The notes below the pieces were generated by a model. The model was not told where the DNA came from. It saw nothing but the letters and a program-made list of their open reading frames with translations, and searched no databases. From contig NZ_FSRM01000002.1 in NCBI RefSeq assembly GCF_900141745.1, positions 1,488,001 through 1,552,000 of the forward strand: a DNA stretch of 64,000 nucleotides. The letters run 5' to 3'. The DNA is from Paraburkholderia phenazinium (GTDB lineage Bacteria; Pseudomonadota; Gammaproteobacteria; Burkholderiales; Burkholderiaceae). The position numbers and the translations under genes were made by a program. Within the stretch, counting starts at the first letter, position 1. Every line of letters begins with the position of its first letter. Below are positions 1 to 8,523 of the stretch, piece by piece.

Positions 1-1
1 G

Positions 2-1642
2 GGCTCGATCTCTGCCTTCGTCGCGTTCCTTGCTTATGCGCTGATCTGCCAGATGCGCCGTCTGGAGGACGTGAACAGTCGGCTTCGTTCGAGCGAGCGC
101 CGCTGGCGAGCGGTATTCGAAAATGCGCCGCTGGGCGTTGTCGTATTGACCGCAGATGGCCGCTATGTGGCGACCAATCCAGCGTTCCAGCGGATGGTGG
201 GTTACTCGGCGGCTCAGCTCGAACAGGTGGGTGCGTTCGACATCACGTCTCGCGAGGACGTTGCTTCGGCGCGCGAGTACGTCGCCAGACTGCTATCCGG
301 CGTGCACGATACGGTCCGCTTTCAAACCCGCTTCACACATCTGGATGGGCGCGTGGTTTGGGCTGACGTCGGCATGGCGAGCGTTGCGGCTCATCGCCCA
401 CATTCGCAACACCATCTTCCGCAAACCGACGACATGCTGATTGCGACGGTAGAAGACATTACCGCGCACCGTGAGGCCGAACACGAACGCGACCAGCTCG
501 AGGAACAACTGAGGCAATCGCAGAAGCTCGAGGCGTTGGGCACATTCGCAGGAGGCATTGCTCACGACTTCAATAATATTCTCGGTGCGATTCTCGGCTA
601 TGGGGAACGGGCCTTCCACTCGTTGCCTGCCGGGAGCGACGAGCGACGATACGTCCAGCAGGTTCTGAATGCCGGCAACCGGGCGCGGGCGCTCGTCGAG
701 CGTATCTTGACCTTCAGTCGAAGCGGTATGGCCGCGCGCGTTCCCGTCGATGTTTTGCTTGCAGTCGCTGAGACCATCGAGTTGCTAAAGGCTCGCTTGC
801 CCGACAACATCGAGCTCGATATCAGGCTCACTGAAAAGGATACCTACGTTGCTGGCGATGCCACGCACCTGCACCAGGTCGTCATGAATCTTTGCAGCAA
901 CGCGGTCCTGGCGATGCCGGCGGGCGGCACACTAGCAGTAACACTCGAAGATCAGCATCTGATATCTGCCAAAGCGTTATCGGACGGAATCGTAGGGCCT
1001 GGTGATTTCGTCAGGCTGAGCGTTAGCGATAGCGGCACCGGAATCCCGCATGAGGTACGCGGACGCATGTTCAATCCGTTCTTTACGACACGCAAGACCG
1101 GTGAGGGGACCGGACTCGGACTTTCGCTTGTCGACGGAATTGTGCGCGAGTATGGCGGCGGCATTGACGTTCACAGCGTGGTTGGGGAGGGCACGCGATT
1201 CGATATTTACCTTCCCGTCACTGCAGCGCCGCCGCCCGCCGTCGAGGATATTGCCGAAACGCTGCCCCGCGGTGAGGGGCAGGTGGTGCTGATCGTCGAT
1301 GACGAAGATGCGCTGGTGACGCTTGCCGAGGAGGTGTTGGCCGAACTGGGTTATGAACCCGTGGGCTTCCGATCCAGCACCGCTGCATTGCGGGCGTTCG
1401 AAGACGATCCGGACCGCTTCGATGTGATCGTTACGGACCAGACCATGCCTGACCTGACAGGTCTTGAACTGGCGGCCCGCATTCGCGCGATTCGGGACAC
1501 GCTGCCGGTTATTCTCTGCAGCGGTCACGGCAATCCGCTTCTCGAGAGCGAAGCGGCCAACGCCGGTGTCGCGGCGTCGCTACGAAAGCCACTGCGTTCG
1601 GACGAGTTGGCGCTTACGCTTCATCGAGTCCTTAGTCAGTGA
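2..1642 (+). CDS. Hybrid sensor histidine kinase (PAS-HisKA-HATPase-REC), 5' end outside window
   Basis: The reading frame is open from base 2 and encodes a hydrophobic stretch before the first internal ATG at 53, so the gene begins upstream and this stretch is probably the end of a transmembrane helix. Numbering from that Met: a PAS sensor domain spans about residues 15-120, followed by a short coiled linker rich in Glu and Gln. The H-box GIAHDFNN has its phosphorylatable His near residue 171. A HATPase domain carries the N box (NLCSNAVLAM), the GTGIP turn and the GEGTGLGLS motif. A C-terminal receiver has the acidic pair in VDDED, the phospho-Asp near residue 462 (VTDQTMPD) and the KP motif. 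It is therefore a cytoplasmic hybrid kinase anchored in the inner membrane. It converges on a response regulator gene only 8 bases away. No ligand is evident, and the missing N-terminus could hold another sensor. Confidence 0.9.
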   Translation, partial: GSISAFVAFLAYALICQMRRLEDVNSRLRSSERRWRAVFENAPLGVVVLTADGRYVATNPAFQRMVGYSAAQLEQVGAFDITSREDVASAREYVARLLSGVHDTVRFQTRFTHLDGRVVWADVGMASVAAHRPHSQHHLPQTDDMLIATVEDITAHREAEHERDQLEEQLRQSQKLEALGTFAGGIAHDFNNILGAILGYGERAFHSLPAGSDERRYVQQVLNAGNRARALVERILTFSRSGMAARVPVDVLLAVAETIELLKARLPDNIELDIRLTEKDTYVAGDATHLHQVVMNLCSNAVLAMPAGGTLAVTLEDQHLISAKALSDGIVGPGDFVRLSVSDSGTGIPHEVRGRMFNPFFTTRKTGEGTGLGLSLVDGIVREYGGGIDVHSVVGEGTRFDIYLPVTAAPPPAVEDIAETLPRGEGQVVLIVDDEDALVTLAEEVLAELGYEPVGFRSSTAALRAFEDDPDRFDVIVTDQTMPDLTGLELAARIRAIRDTLPVILCSGHGNPLLESEAANAGVAASLRKPLRSDELALTLHRVLSQ

Positions 1643-1650
1643 GTGGCGCC

Positions 1651-2337
1651 TCAGCCCGGCAAGACGCTTAGCTGATAGCCATAGCAGTTCACCGTGTTGA
1701 TATGAACCAGCGGCACATGCGTCTTCAGCTTGGACCTCAATCGCCAGATTAACGGACTGACACTGCTGGAAGTGACGATGTCTTTGCCGGGCCACGCATA
1801 GCGTATCAACTGCTCGTGAGGGACGGGGACATTGACCTGTCGCATCAGACATTCGAGTAACAGGTATTCGGTCTTTGTCAGGAGCAGGCGGCGCTCCCCA
1901 CTCACCAGTTCACGCGTCATGGAATCAAGCCGGAGCGGCATCACGGCCTGCTGTTCGCCACGCGAGCGTGTCAGGGCGGCCCGGTGTAGTGCCTGCAGAC
2001 GTTCATGCATTTCGATGAACGAGAACGGCCGGGCAAAACAGGCGTCGGCGCCAGCGCGTAACGCTGCGGTTCGCCCCTGAGCGGTGGCCCCTGTGAGAAT
2101 GACGATCTGGATCGCAGTACGAGCAGCGGCCGAGAGCCTCGCTAGCGCCGAGTCCAGTTCAGAGTAGACGCCCGGGTCGTTGATCATCAGGATCACCGCG
2201 TCGAACGACTCCAGCATGGCCCGCCGCACGCCCTGAACCACGTCGTGGGTGCGGCACAGGCTGTGGGTACTTTCGTGCAAGGCTTTATACAACCAGCTGG
2301 CCTCCGGATGCCGTGGAGAAACGAAAAGTATGCGCAT
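1651..2337 (-). CDS. OmpR-type response regulator with a degenerate receiver
   Basis: Encodes a 228-residue protein. The N-terminal half has the fold pattern of a receiver. The C-terminal half is a winged helix (LTKTEYLLLECL through INTVNCYGYQL) typical of OmpR/PhoB DNA-binding domains. The start at 2337 is chosen because MRILFVSPRHPE lines up with beta-1 of a receiver; an in-frame ATG at 2394 would add 19 residues with no family match, and neither start has a strong ribosome binding site. All the usual phosphorylation residues look lost: the acidic pair is replaced by SPR, the phospho-acceptor position in FDAVILMINDPG aligns with Met, and the conserved Lys before Pro-Phe is Arg (FARPF). It may act independently of phosphorylation, as atypical regulators do. 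The neighbouring hybrid kinase is convergent, so pairing is not implied. Confidence 0.8.
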   Translation of the reverse strand: MRILFVSPRHPEASWLYKALHESTHSLCRTHDVVQGVRRAMLESFDAVILMINDPGVYSELDSALARLSAAARTAIQIVILTGATAQGRTAALRAGADACFARPFSFIEMHERLQALHRAALTRSRGEQQAVMPLRLDSMTRELVSGERRLLLTKTEYLLLECLMRQVNVPVPHEQLIRYAWPGKDIVTSSSVSPLIWRLRSKLKTHVPLVHINTVNCYGYQLSVLPG

Positions 2338-2726
2338 GGTTCGGGACTCACTCGAGGTCTGTGTCCCGGAGAACCTTGCCGATGATCCGGTCATAGTCCG
2401 CGCTGAGAATTCGCTGCATAAGCGTGTGCCTGCTGCAAGTGGTGTCGAGTAACAGTTTCGCTGGCCCCGATTGCCGGTCTATTGCATGCGAGACGGGCTG
2501 TGTTACAGGTGTAACTGATGGGGTGAGTCGATTTGGGTTTTAATTCGGTTTTGGCAGGTATGAGTTGCTTGCGCAATCGCGCGGCATCGCATGCGAGATG
2601 AAAATCTTGCAATGTTGACGTCATACCCGTTAGCTCCGGGGCCGGTTTAATCTAAGGCCGTCTCCGTGCGTCCTGTCTGGGGGACGCGCGGCAGACCGCT
2701 GCATCCCCGGTAAAACCCTCAACCTT
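2338..2726. promoter_or_regulatory. Intergenic region with a short palindrome at 2502-2515
   Basis: The 389 bases between the atypical response regulator (leftward) and the LysR gene (rightward) must hold divergent promoters. A perfect inverted repeat GTTACA-GG-TGTAAC occupies 2502-2515, about 165 bases upstream of the regulator start, and could be an operator. No open frame here has credible coding character, and no clear -35/-10 pair could be assigned. Confidence 0.3.
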
Positions 2727-3665
2727 GTGCAGGTCACTGTGAAGAATGCCACTTTGCGTCAACTCAAGACCTTTGAAACTGTCGCACGCCGCCTGAGTTT
2801 TTCCCGGGCGGCGAACGAGTTGAATCTGTCGCCGCCGGCGGTCTCGACGCAGATCAAGCATCTTGAGGAACATGCAGGCGTATCGCTGTTTGAGCAGCTT
2901 GGAAAAAAAATCTACCTCACACCCGCTGGTCAGGAAATGCTCCGCCATAGCCGCGCGATCATTCATTGTTTCCGTGAAGCTGAGGAAACCTTGGCAAAGA
3001 TGAGAAGCCTCTCGGGAGGCAGTCTTAGCATTGGTGTGATCAGTACCGGCGGGTATTTTCTTCCGCGATTGCTGGCGGAATTCTCGGCACGAAACAAAGC
3101 GGTCGAGCTGGATCTGACCGTGGAAAATCACGACGCGCTGCTTGGACGTCTGGAAGAGAATCGAATCGATCTCGCCATCATGGTAGGCGCGCCCGCGGAT
3201 CATAAATTCGTTAGTACGCCGTTCGCGCCGCACGCGTTTCTGATTGTCGCTTCGCCGCGTCATCCACTGGTTGGCAAAGAAAACATCCGCCTGTCCGATC
3301 TGCGTAGCGAGCGGTTTATCGTTCGCGAGAAAGGTTCGGACACGTGGAATGCAATGCAACAGTGTTTCGACGGTCAAGTGCAGTTGAGCGAGCCGATGGA
3401 AATCCGCAACACGGAAGCGATCAAGCAAGCGGTGATGTCGGGAATGGGCGTCAGCTTCCTTTCCGCTCATACGGTTACGCTCGAATTGCGGGCAGGCATG
3501 CTGGCGGTACTCGACGTCGCGGGCTTTCCGGTAGTGCAAAAGTGGCACGTGGTACACCGCCTGGACAAGCAACTCGCACCCGTCGCTCAAGCCTTCAAAA
3601 CGTTTTTGAGCAAGGAGGGGGAGATGCAGACCAATGAAATAACGACTGCCGTCGACCACCACTAA
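2727..3665 (+). CDS. LysR-family regulator, CbbR-like
   Basis: Encodes a 312-residue LysR-type regulator. The N-terminal winged helix (TLRQLKTFETVARRLSFSRA, about residues 9-65) and the effector domain resemble CbbR, the Calvin-cycle activator: GVISTGGYFLPRLLAEF, the FIVREKGSDT loop and the AIKQAVMSGMGVSFLSAHTV segment are the family's typical blocks. The start is a GTG, with another in-frame GTG four codons later. There are no RuBisCO or other cbb genes in the window, so the name is structural only. It sits convergent to tatA-mntH-oxdC with 73 bases between them. A link to that block (oxalate decarboxylation makes formate and CO2) is possible but is only inferred from position. Confidence 0.85.
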   Translation: MQVTVKNATLRQLKTFETVARRLSFSRAANELNLSPPAVSTQIKHLEEHAGVSLFEQLGKKIYLTPAGQEMLRHSRAIIHCFREAEETLAKMRSLSGGSLSIGVISTGGYFLPRLLAEFSARNKAVELDLTVENHDALLGRLEENRIDLAIMVGAPADHKFVSTPFAPHAFLIVASPRHPLVGKENIRLSDLRSERFIVREKGSDTWNAMQQCFDGQVQLSEPMEIRNTEAIKQAVMSGMGVSFLSAHTVTLELRAGMLAVLDVAGFPVVQKWHVVHRLDKQLAPVAQAFKTFLSKEGEMQTNEITTAVDHH

Positions 3666-3738
3666 GCTCGGTCTTTGCGAACGTCTAACGATAGCTTTGC
3701 GGGCCGTGTCGATCTACAGCGCTTAGGAGCAACCCTAC

Positions 3739-3990
3739 TCATCGCATTTCCTGTGAGGACAATGGCGTGACGCGCGTCACGTTCTCCGCGACCGCAGATG
3801 ATGTTCCTGTGCTCGCCGTGGTCGCGGCCGGTGTCGGTGCGTCGGCTGATGTTTCTGTGTTCACGGCGTCCTTGAAGCCGCGAATCGCCGTGCCGAGATC
3901 GCCGCCTACTGTGCGAAGCTTCTTCGTTCCGAATACGAGCGAGACGATCAACGCAACGATTAGCCAATGCCAGATGCTTAGTGAGCCCAT
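3739..3990 (-). CDS. tatA: Twin-arginine translocase subunit TatA (stand-alone copy)
   Basis: Encodes 83 residues with the TatA layout: a short periplasmic N-terminus, one membrane helix (about residues 6-20), the Phe-Gly hinge followed by an amphipathic helix ([20 protein letters not shown]) and a polar, Ala/Thr-rich tail. TatA oligomers form the size-variable pore that passes folded proteins. No tatB or tatC is adjacent, so this is a separate copy that would need TatBC from elsewhere. It lies 19 bases downstream of mntH and in the same orientation as mntH and the upstream bicupin gene, whose product starts with a Tat signal. That suggests it was recruited to boost export of that enzyme. Confidence 0.92.
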   Translation of the reverse strand: MGSLSIWHWLIVALIVSLVFGTKKLRTVGGDLGTAIRGFKDAVNTETSADAPTPAATTASTGTSSAVAENVTRVTPLSSQEMR

Positions 3991-4009
3991 GATGTTTCCT
4001 TGATTGACC

Positions 4010-5314
4010 TTAAGACAATGCCTGCTTCAGCAAGTCGAGATTCAGCGCGACGATCAGAATGGTGGCCAGCGCTGCGACGAGGATCGTAGATTTGCCGGCC
4101 GTGAATTTGCCCATTACGCTGCGGCGTGACGAAAGGACCACGAGTGCGACGAGCGGGATCGGCAGAAAGAAGCTGAGAGCGACCTGGCTGATGACCATTG
4201 CGTTGACCACATTGAAATGCAGGCCAATTACAAAGGCCGGCACCATGGTGACGATGCGGCGCGTCCAGACAGGAATCTTGAAGTCGACGAAGCCCTGCAT
4301 GATGACCTGACCCGCCATCGTGCCTACTACCGAACTCGACATGCCTGATGCCATCAACGAGATCAGGAATACCGCGGCGGCGCCGACGCCAAGCAGGGGA
4401 ATCAGCGAGTGATACGCCACGCTGATGTCCGAGATGCCGTCCGCGGAACGCGGGAACACCGCCGCCGACATCATCACCATCGCCAGATTGACGAAACCTG
4501 CAATGCCGAGCGCAATGAGGACCTCGCGGTTAGAGAACCACACCAGCCGGCGGCGTTCCTCGTCATTACGCGCAGGAGTCCTGTTTTGTGTCAGGCCAGA
4601 ATGCAAAAACAACGTGTGCGGCATGATGGTTGCACCGATGATACCGACGGCAAGCGTGATCGCATTGCTTCCGTGCAGCCGCGGCACGATGCTGCCGATT
4701 ATCGTTGCGTGCCAGTCGGGCGGAGCAATGAAGAGTTCGCAGACGTAGCTGAGCCCAATTACGGCGACCAGGGTGGCGATGACCAGTTCGAGTGGGCGAA
4801 AGCCTCCCCGGTCGAGCAGCAGGATAGCCATCGTCACTACAGCGGTGACGACCAGGCCGCAGAGCAGTGACACGTGAAACAGCAGTGAGACGCCCAGGGC
4901 GCCACCGAGAAATTCGGCAATGTCGGTCGCCATCGCGGCGATCTCCGAGCCGTACCACATTGCCTTCACAACGGGTTTCGGGAATTGCTCGCGGCACAGT
5001 TCCGCGAGATTTCGCCCTGTGACGATGCCCAGTTTGGCCGACATGGCCTGGAACAGCATGGCGACCACGCTCGCCACGACGACGACCCACAATAACTCAT
5101 ACCCGCACGACGAACCCGCCTGGATATTGGTCGCAAAGTTACCCGGATCCATGTAGCCGACCGACGCAATGACGGCGGGGCCAACGAACGGCAGAAAAGC
5201 GCGTACACCTTTACGACGTCCGTTCAGCACATCGCGCACGGCTAGCTCGGTTTGCTGTGTCGCGCCGGACAGTGGTGCACCGCTCGGCTGGAGTATCTTG
5301 AGAAATGGAAGCAT
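4010..5314 (-). CDS. mntH: Nramp-family divalent metal (Mn2+) transporter MntH
   Basis: Encodes a 434-residue inner membrane protein with about eleven predicted helices. The two metal-binding motifs of Nramp proteins are present: DPGN in helix 1 ([10 protein letters not shown]) and the Met-Pro-His motif in helix 6 ([14 protein letters not shown]). Nramp/MntH proteins import Mn2+ (and Fe2+) with protons. Length and motifs are normal for the family. It lies between a Mn-dependent bicupin oxalate decarboxylase and tatA, all on the minus strand, with 145 bases to the upstream gene that include a strong hairpin and 19 bases to tatA. The context suggests Mn supply for the decarboxylase. No manganese riboswitch was recognised upstream. 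Confidence 0.93.
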   Translation of the reverse strand: MLPFLKILQPSGAPLSGATQQTELAVRDVLNGRRKGVRAFLPFVGPAVIASVGYMDPGNFATNIQAGSSCGYELLWVVVVASVVAMLFQAMSAKLGIVTGRNLAELCREQFPKPVVKAMWYGSEIAAMATDIAEFLGGALGVSLLFHVSLLCGLVVTAVVTMAILLLDRGGFRPLELVIATLVAVIGLSYVCELFIAPPDWHATIIGSIVPRLHGSNAITLAVGIIGATIMPHTLFLHSGLTQNRTPARNDEERRRLVWFSNREVLIALGIAGFVNLAMVMMSAAVFPRSADGISDISVAYHSLIPLLGVGAAAVFLISLMASGMSSSVVGTMAGQVIMQGFVDFKIPVWTRRIVTMVPAFVIGLHFNVVNAMVISQVALSFFLPIPLVALVVLSSRRSVMGKFTAGKSTILVAALATILIVALNLDLLKQALS

Positions 5315-5401
5315 CGTCTTAACCTTGACCCACCGGAATTGAACGCAACGGCTAATGGAGCGCGACGTCGGTCGCCTACCCGCCTATGCCCGTCCTTTTG
5401 C

Positions 5402-5432
5402 GCCGCCCGGGACCGTTTATGTCCCGGGCGGC
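5402..5432 (-). terminator. 12-bp perfect GC hairpin between oxdC and mntH
   Basis: GCCGCCCGGGAC at 5402-5413 and its exact complement GTCCCGGGCGGC at 5421-5432 flank a 7-base loop. There is no T-run on either strand, so it is not a classical intrinsic terminator. It could cause partial termination, mark an RNA-processing site or stabilise the oxdC message, giving different expression of oxdC and mntH. Confidence 0.5.
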
Positions 5433-5459
5433 AACTTGGTACGACTTCTGTTGCAGCCG

Positions 5460-6716
5460 TTAAATCGGCAATACGTCAGGGCGGTTGTTGGGGAACCGTG
5501 CAAGCGTCTCGGCGGTGATATTCAGATGCTCCATGACCATCTTCGGCGGGGTGTGCGTCAGCCAGTCGGACAGCGACACTTCGGCGAAGTGGTCAGCCTT
5601 GAAGATCTCAAGGAAGATCAGGTCGGTGTTGCCCGTGTTCTGCACATAGTGGCCGAGGCTCTTCTTCACATAGCCGATGTCGCCGGCACGGAAATCGGCA
5701 GTGGCGGCCTTAGGACCCGTGTCGAACACGGTCATGCGTGCTTCGCCTTTAATGTAGTACTGCCATTCGTCTGCGTTCGGATGCCAGTGCAGTTCACGCA
5801 TGCCGCCCGGCTTGATCGTGACCAGGGCCGCGGCGACCGTGGTGGATGCATTGAAATTGCGACTGTCGGCGATCTGTACCATGCCGCCCTTGGTCAGCTT
5901 CGTCGGCGGCATATCGCTGAGCGAGAAGATGAACGGGTGAGCAGGCAGGCCTAGCGGGGAAGCCACCGCTCGTTGTGCGGCGTCCAGTGGACCCGGGTCT
6001 TCACCCTGGAAGATCCAGAGATTGTCGACCGGAATGTTCTTGAATGCGTCCGCAGGAACGTTGAAGTTGGCGGCAAGCACCTCTGGCGGCGTGTGGGCAA
6101 TCCAGTCGGTCAGCAGCAGCGTGTTGAATTCGGATGCGCGGCCGTTGTCGAACGCGAGCAGGAATTCGGCGCCCGTCGGTCCCAGACCTTGCAGCGAGTG
6201 CGGAAGGCCGGGCGGGAAGTACCAGAGGTCACCGGTTTTCACATCGGCCACTTGCGGACGGCCTTGTTCGTCGAGAACTGTAATCCGGCACTTGCCGTCG
6301 AGCATGATGGCCCATTCGGCTTGCTGGTGCCAGTGCATCTCGCGGATGCCGTTGGCGGCGAGGCGCATGTTGACGCCCGAAATATCTTCCGAAATGGCGA
6401 AGTCGTCCTGCGTGACCTCGCGAGCCCAACCGCCGTTCTGGTAGCGCTTGTGGGCATTGTTGAACGAGGCCCAGAAAAGCGGCATGCCGTTGATATCGGT
6501 AGCCGGCGGATTCTGGAACGACGGGAACTGTCCGGCCAGTGTCGGATTTTGCGGACCGGGATCGTTCAGGCTCGTCGGGCTCTTTGCGTTGATTTGGCCT
6601 TCGGGCGGTCGATCGGGGTTGCCGAACGACGCGGCTTTAGCAGTGGCGGCTACACCGAGCGCTGCAGCCGAGGCAGCAGCGCCAACCAGAACTTTGCGTC
6701 GCGACAGGTCAGTCAT
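5460..6716 (-). CDS. oxdC: Bicupin oxalate decarboxylase with a Tat signal peptide
   Basis: Encodes 418 residues. OxdC converts oxalate to formate and CO2 using Mn and oxygen. The N-terminus (LSRRKVLVGAAASAAAL, residues 4-20) is a twin-arginine signal with cleavage likely after AKA (residue 28). Cupin 1 has predicted Mn ligands His128, His130, Glu134 and His173 with Arg125. Cupin 2 has His310, His312, Glu317 and His356 with Arg307 and Glu308. The active-site lid reads SEFNT (195-199) and keeps the Glu typical of decarboxylases rather than oxidases, although the Bacillus lid is SENST. Because Tat exports folded proteins, Mn would be inserted before export. mntH and tatA lie downstream on the same strand and a porin lies upstream. 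The start at 6716 has an AAGG-type ribosome site. Confidence 0.92.
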   Translation of the reverse strand: MTDLSRRKVLVGAAASAAALGVAATAKAASFGNPDRPPEGQINAKSPTSLNDPGPQNPTLAGQFPSFQNPPATDINGMPLFWASFNNAHKRYQNGGWAREVTQDDFAISEDISGVNMRLAANGIREMHWHQQAEWAIMLDGKCRITVLDEQGRPQVADVKTGDLWYFPPGLPHSLQGLGPTGAEFLLAFDNGRASEFNTLLLTDWIAHTPPEVLAANFNVPADAFKNIPVDNLWIFQGEDPGPLDAAQRAVASPLGLPAHPFIFSLSDMPPTKLTKGGMVQIADSRNFNASTTVAAALVTIKPGGMRELHWHPNADEWQYYIKGEARMTVFDTGPKAATADFRAGDIGYVKKSLGHYVQNTGNTDLIFLEIFKADHFAEVSLSDWLTHTPPKMVMEHLNITAETLARFPNNRPDVLPI

Positions 6717-7073
6717 GTTTCTTTACCTTCTGTGGTTTAACTTGAAAAAATATACCGCCACAATTTCGTATTCCTATATAAAAGGAAATCGATTGAAATG
6801 TGTCGTCATTCAACAAAACAGGTTTCTGATTTACAGCGAGATTACATCTGGAAAACGACGGCCGGAGAGCAACGCGTTACGTCAATCTCTCCTTGGAGGC
6901 GATAGTAGTGGGGTGTTTGAAGATGCGACAGTAAAACTTTTGGAACGAAACGATAACCTGGGCGTTATCGTTTCTGGGTCTTGGACCTGCGGAATTTCGC
7001 AAGTGTCTGGCAGTTAACTTCCGCGAACGGTGGATTAATAGTTTTTTAGTTTCCGTTGCTGCACAGACCTGCT
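6717..7073. promoter_or_regulatory. Intergenic region upstream of oxdC, with an 11-bp inverted repeat at 6947-6974
   Basis: These 357 bases separate the porin stop from oxdC. The part nearest oxdC (6740-6800) is strikingly AT-rich for this replicon and probably holds its promoter. A perfect inverted repeat, GAAACGATAAC at 6947-6957 and GTTATCGTTTC at 6964-6974, has a 6-base spacer. It could terminate the porin transcript (about 100 bases past its stop) or bind a regulator of oxdC. No gene is supported here. Confidence 0.4.
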
Positions 7074-8249
7074 TTAGAACCGGTGACGGAAGCCTGCTAC
7101 AAACAGTAACTGACGATTGTTTGCGGATGGTGTCACATTGAACATCGAAGCATTGAATGCCGGATTGCCACCGCCGCCGCTCACCGTCTGGTAGAGACTC
7201 TCCAGGTAGACATCGGTGCGACGGCTAAACTGGTAGTCGGCCTGTACGATCGCCTCGTGCCATTTGGGGCTAAGGCTTTCGGTCGACGAGTCGAAACGTC
7301 CATCAGTGTACGTATAGGATGCGGAAAGCGCCAAAGCGTGGGTGACGAAATAGCGGCCGTTGATTTCGAAGTTGTTAAAGCGAAGCAGGCTGCCCACCAA
7401 GGGCGCGAGGTTGCCGCCTTGATAGACACTCGTCACGTCGTTGGTTGACGAATGGGTCCACACCAGTCCAATGGATGCCGGACCGAAGTCGTATTTTCCA
7501 CCGAGCCCCCAGATCTGCTGACTTCCGCCGGTGATGACGGCGTCGCTATCGTCGTTGGTGACAGCGCCGCTCGTGTTGACGTTAGCAGCGCCGGCCGAAC
7601 GATTGATCTGGAGATAGCTGGCGACGAGAGAGACCGGTCCGTTGTCGTATTTGGCGCCCATGCTATAGGCGCGATCGTTCGAAAACTCGCCGGCCTCATT
7701 CGAGAAGCCATACATCGTGCCTACGGTCAGACCGCGATACGTCGGGCTTTCATATCTTACGGAGTTCTGGATGCTTTGATGCCGGATCATGTCGTCGTTG
7801 TCGAACGGGTGATCAGCAAGATTGCCGGCCCAGCCGAGACCTTCGGCGCTCAGCGCGGAGAGGTATTGGGACATAAAACTATACTGCCGTCCCGCTGTAA
7901 TCGTGCCGTAGGTGTTCGAGCTCAGGCCGACATACGCCTGGCGGCCAAACAGGTCGCCCGTGTTGCTGAGCTTTCCGTTGGCGCTGGAGAAGCCATCTTC
8001 CAGCAGGAAGACGGCGGAAAGGCCGCCGCCCAGATCTTCCGAACCCCTCAGGCCCCAGCGTGTTCCGCTGATGCCGCCACTGTCCATTTCGATGCCGCTG
8101 TGACCGGGTGCGCCTGCGCCGCCGGTTGTCTGGTTGTTTGCATAGATCAGTGCGGTATCGACGATGCCGTAGAGGGTGACACTGCTTTGTGCATAGCTTG
8201 TTCCTGCCCAGGAGAGTAACAACGCCGCTGTGAGTAGCGACTTTCTCAT
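7074..8249 (-). CDS. General outer-membrane porin (Gram-negative trimeric type)
   Basis: Encodes about 391 residues. A signal peptide (MRKSLLTAALLLSW, cleavage after SYA) is followed by QSSVTLYGIVDTALIYANNQ, the standard first strand of Burkholderiales OmpC/Omp32-type porins. The LRGSEDLGGGLSAVFLLEDGF segment and the Phe-terminated last strand (GFRHRF) needed for outer-membrane assembly are present. Translation may instead begin four codons earlier at 8261; an upstream extension to 8372 is not signal-like. Such porins admit small anionic solutes. It lies upstream of oxdC on the same strand, 357 bases away, so it could admit oxalate, but that is inferred only from position. Confidence 0.9.
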   Translation of the reverse strand: MRKSLLTAALLLSWAGTSYAQSSVTLYGIVDTALIYANNQTTGGAGAPGHSGIEMDSGGISGTRWGLRGSEDLGGGLSAVFLLEDGFSSANGKLSNTGDLFGRQAYVGLSSNTYGTITAGRQYSFMSQYLSALSAEGLGWAGNLADHPFDNDDMIRHQSIQNSVRYESPTYRGLTVGTMYGFSNEAGEFSNDRAYSMGAKYDNGPVSLVASYLQINRSAGAANVNTSGAVTNDDSDAVITGGSQQIWGLGGKYDFGPASIGLVWTHSSTNDVTSVYQGGNLAPLVGSLLRFNNFEINGRYFVTHALALSASYTYTDGRFDSSTESLSPKWHEAIVQADYQFSRRTDVYLESLYQTVSGGGGNPAFNASMFNVTPSANNRQLLFVAGFRHRF

Positions 8250-8523
8250 GTTGATGATCATTTCGTTTGTCGTGATTGCGTGTGGGGAGACGTCGCGATC
8301 TATGGGGTCGGACAGATCGTGATATCGCTGCGTATATAACGAGGAGAAAAAATAAAGTGCGGCAGATCGCACCTTGATTCGCAGCTGAAGCGATATACCT
8401 CTCGTCGAGGCGACATCTTAGCGGCACGACTGCCGCTGGAACCGGTACAGTCGCCGGACTTGGCGAGGAGCACAGTTAGATCCTGACGGTTTTATTACGC
8501 GCTGTCGCAGCGCCCTGCGGTGG

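Noticed and set aside
2652..3662. Long open frame on the minus strand opposite the LysR gene
   Set aside because: It lies antisense to a clear LysR protein and has no domain pattern; such frames are common in GC-rich coding DNA.
5315..5459. Manganese riboswitch upstream of mntH
   Set aside because: The region holds a strong hairpin, but the conserved loop sequences of yybP-ykoY riboswitches could not be found.
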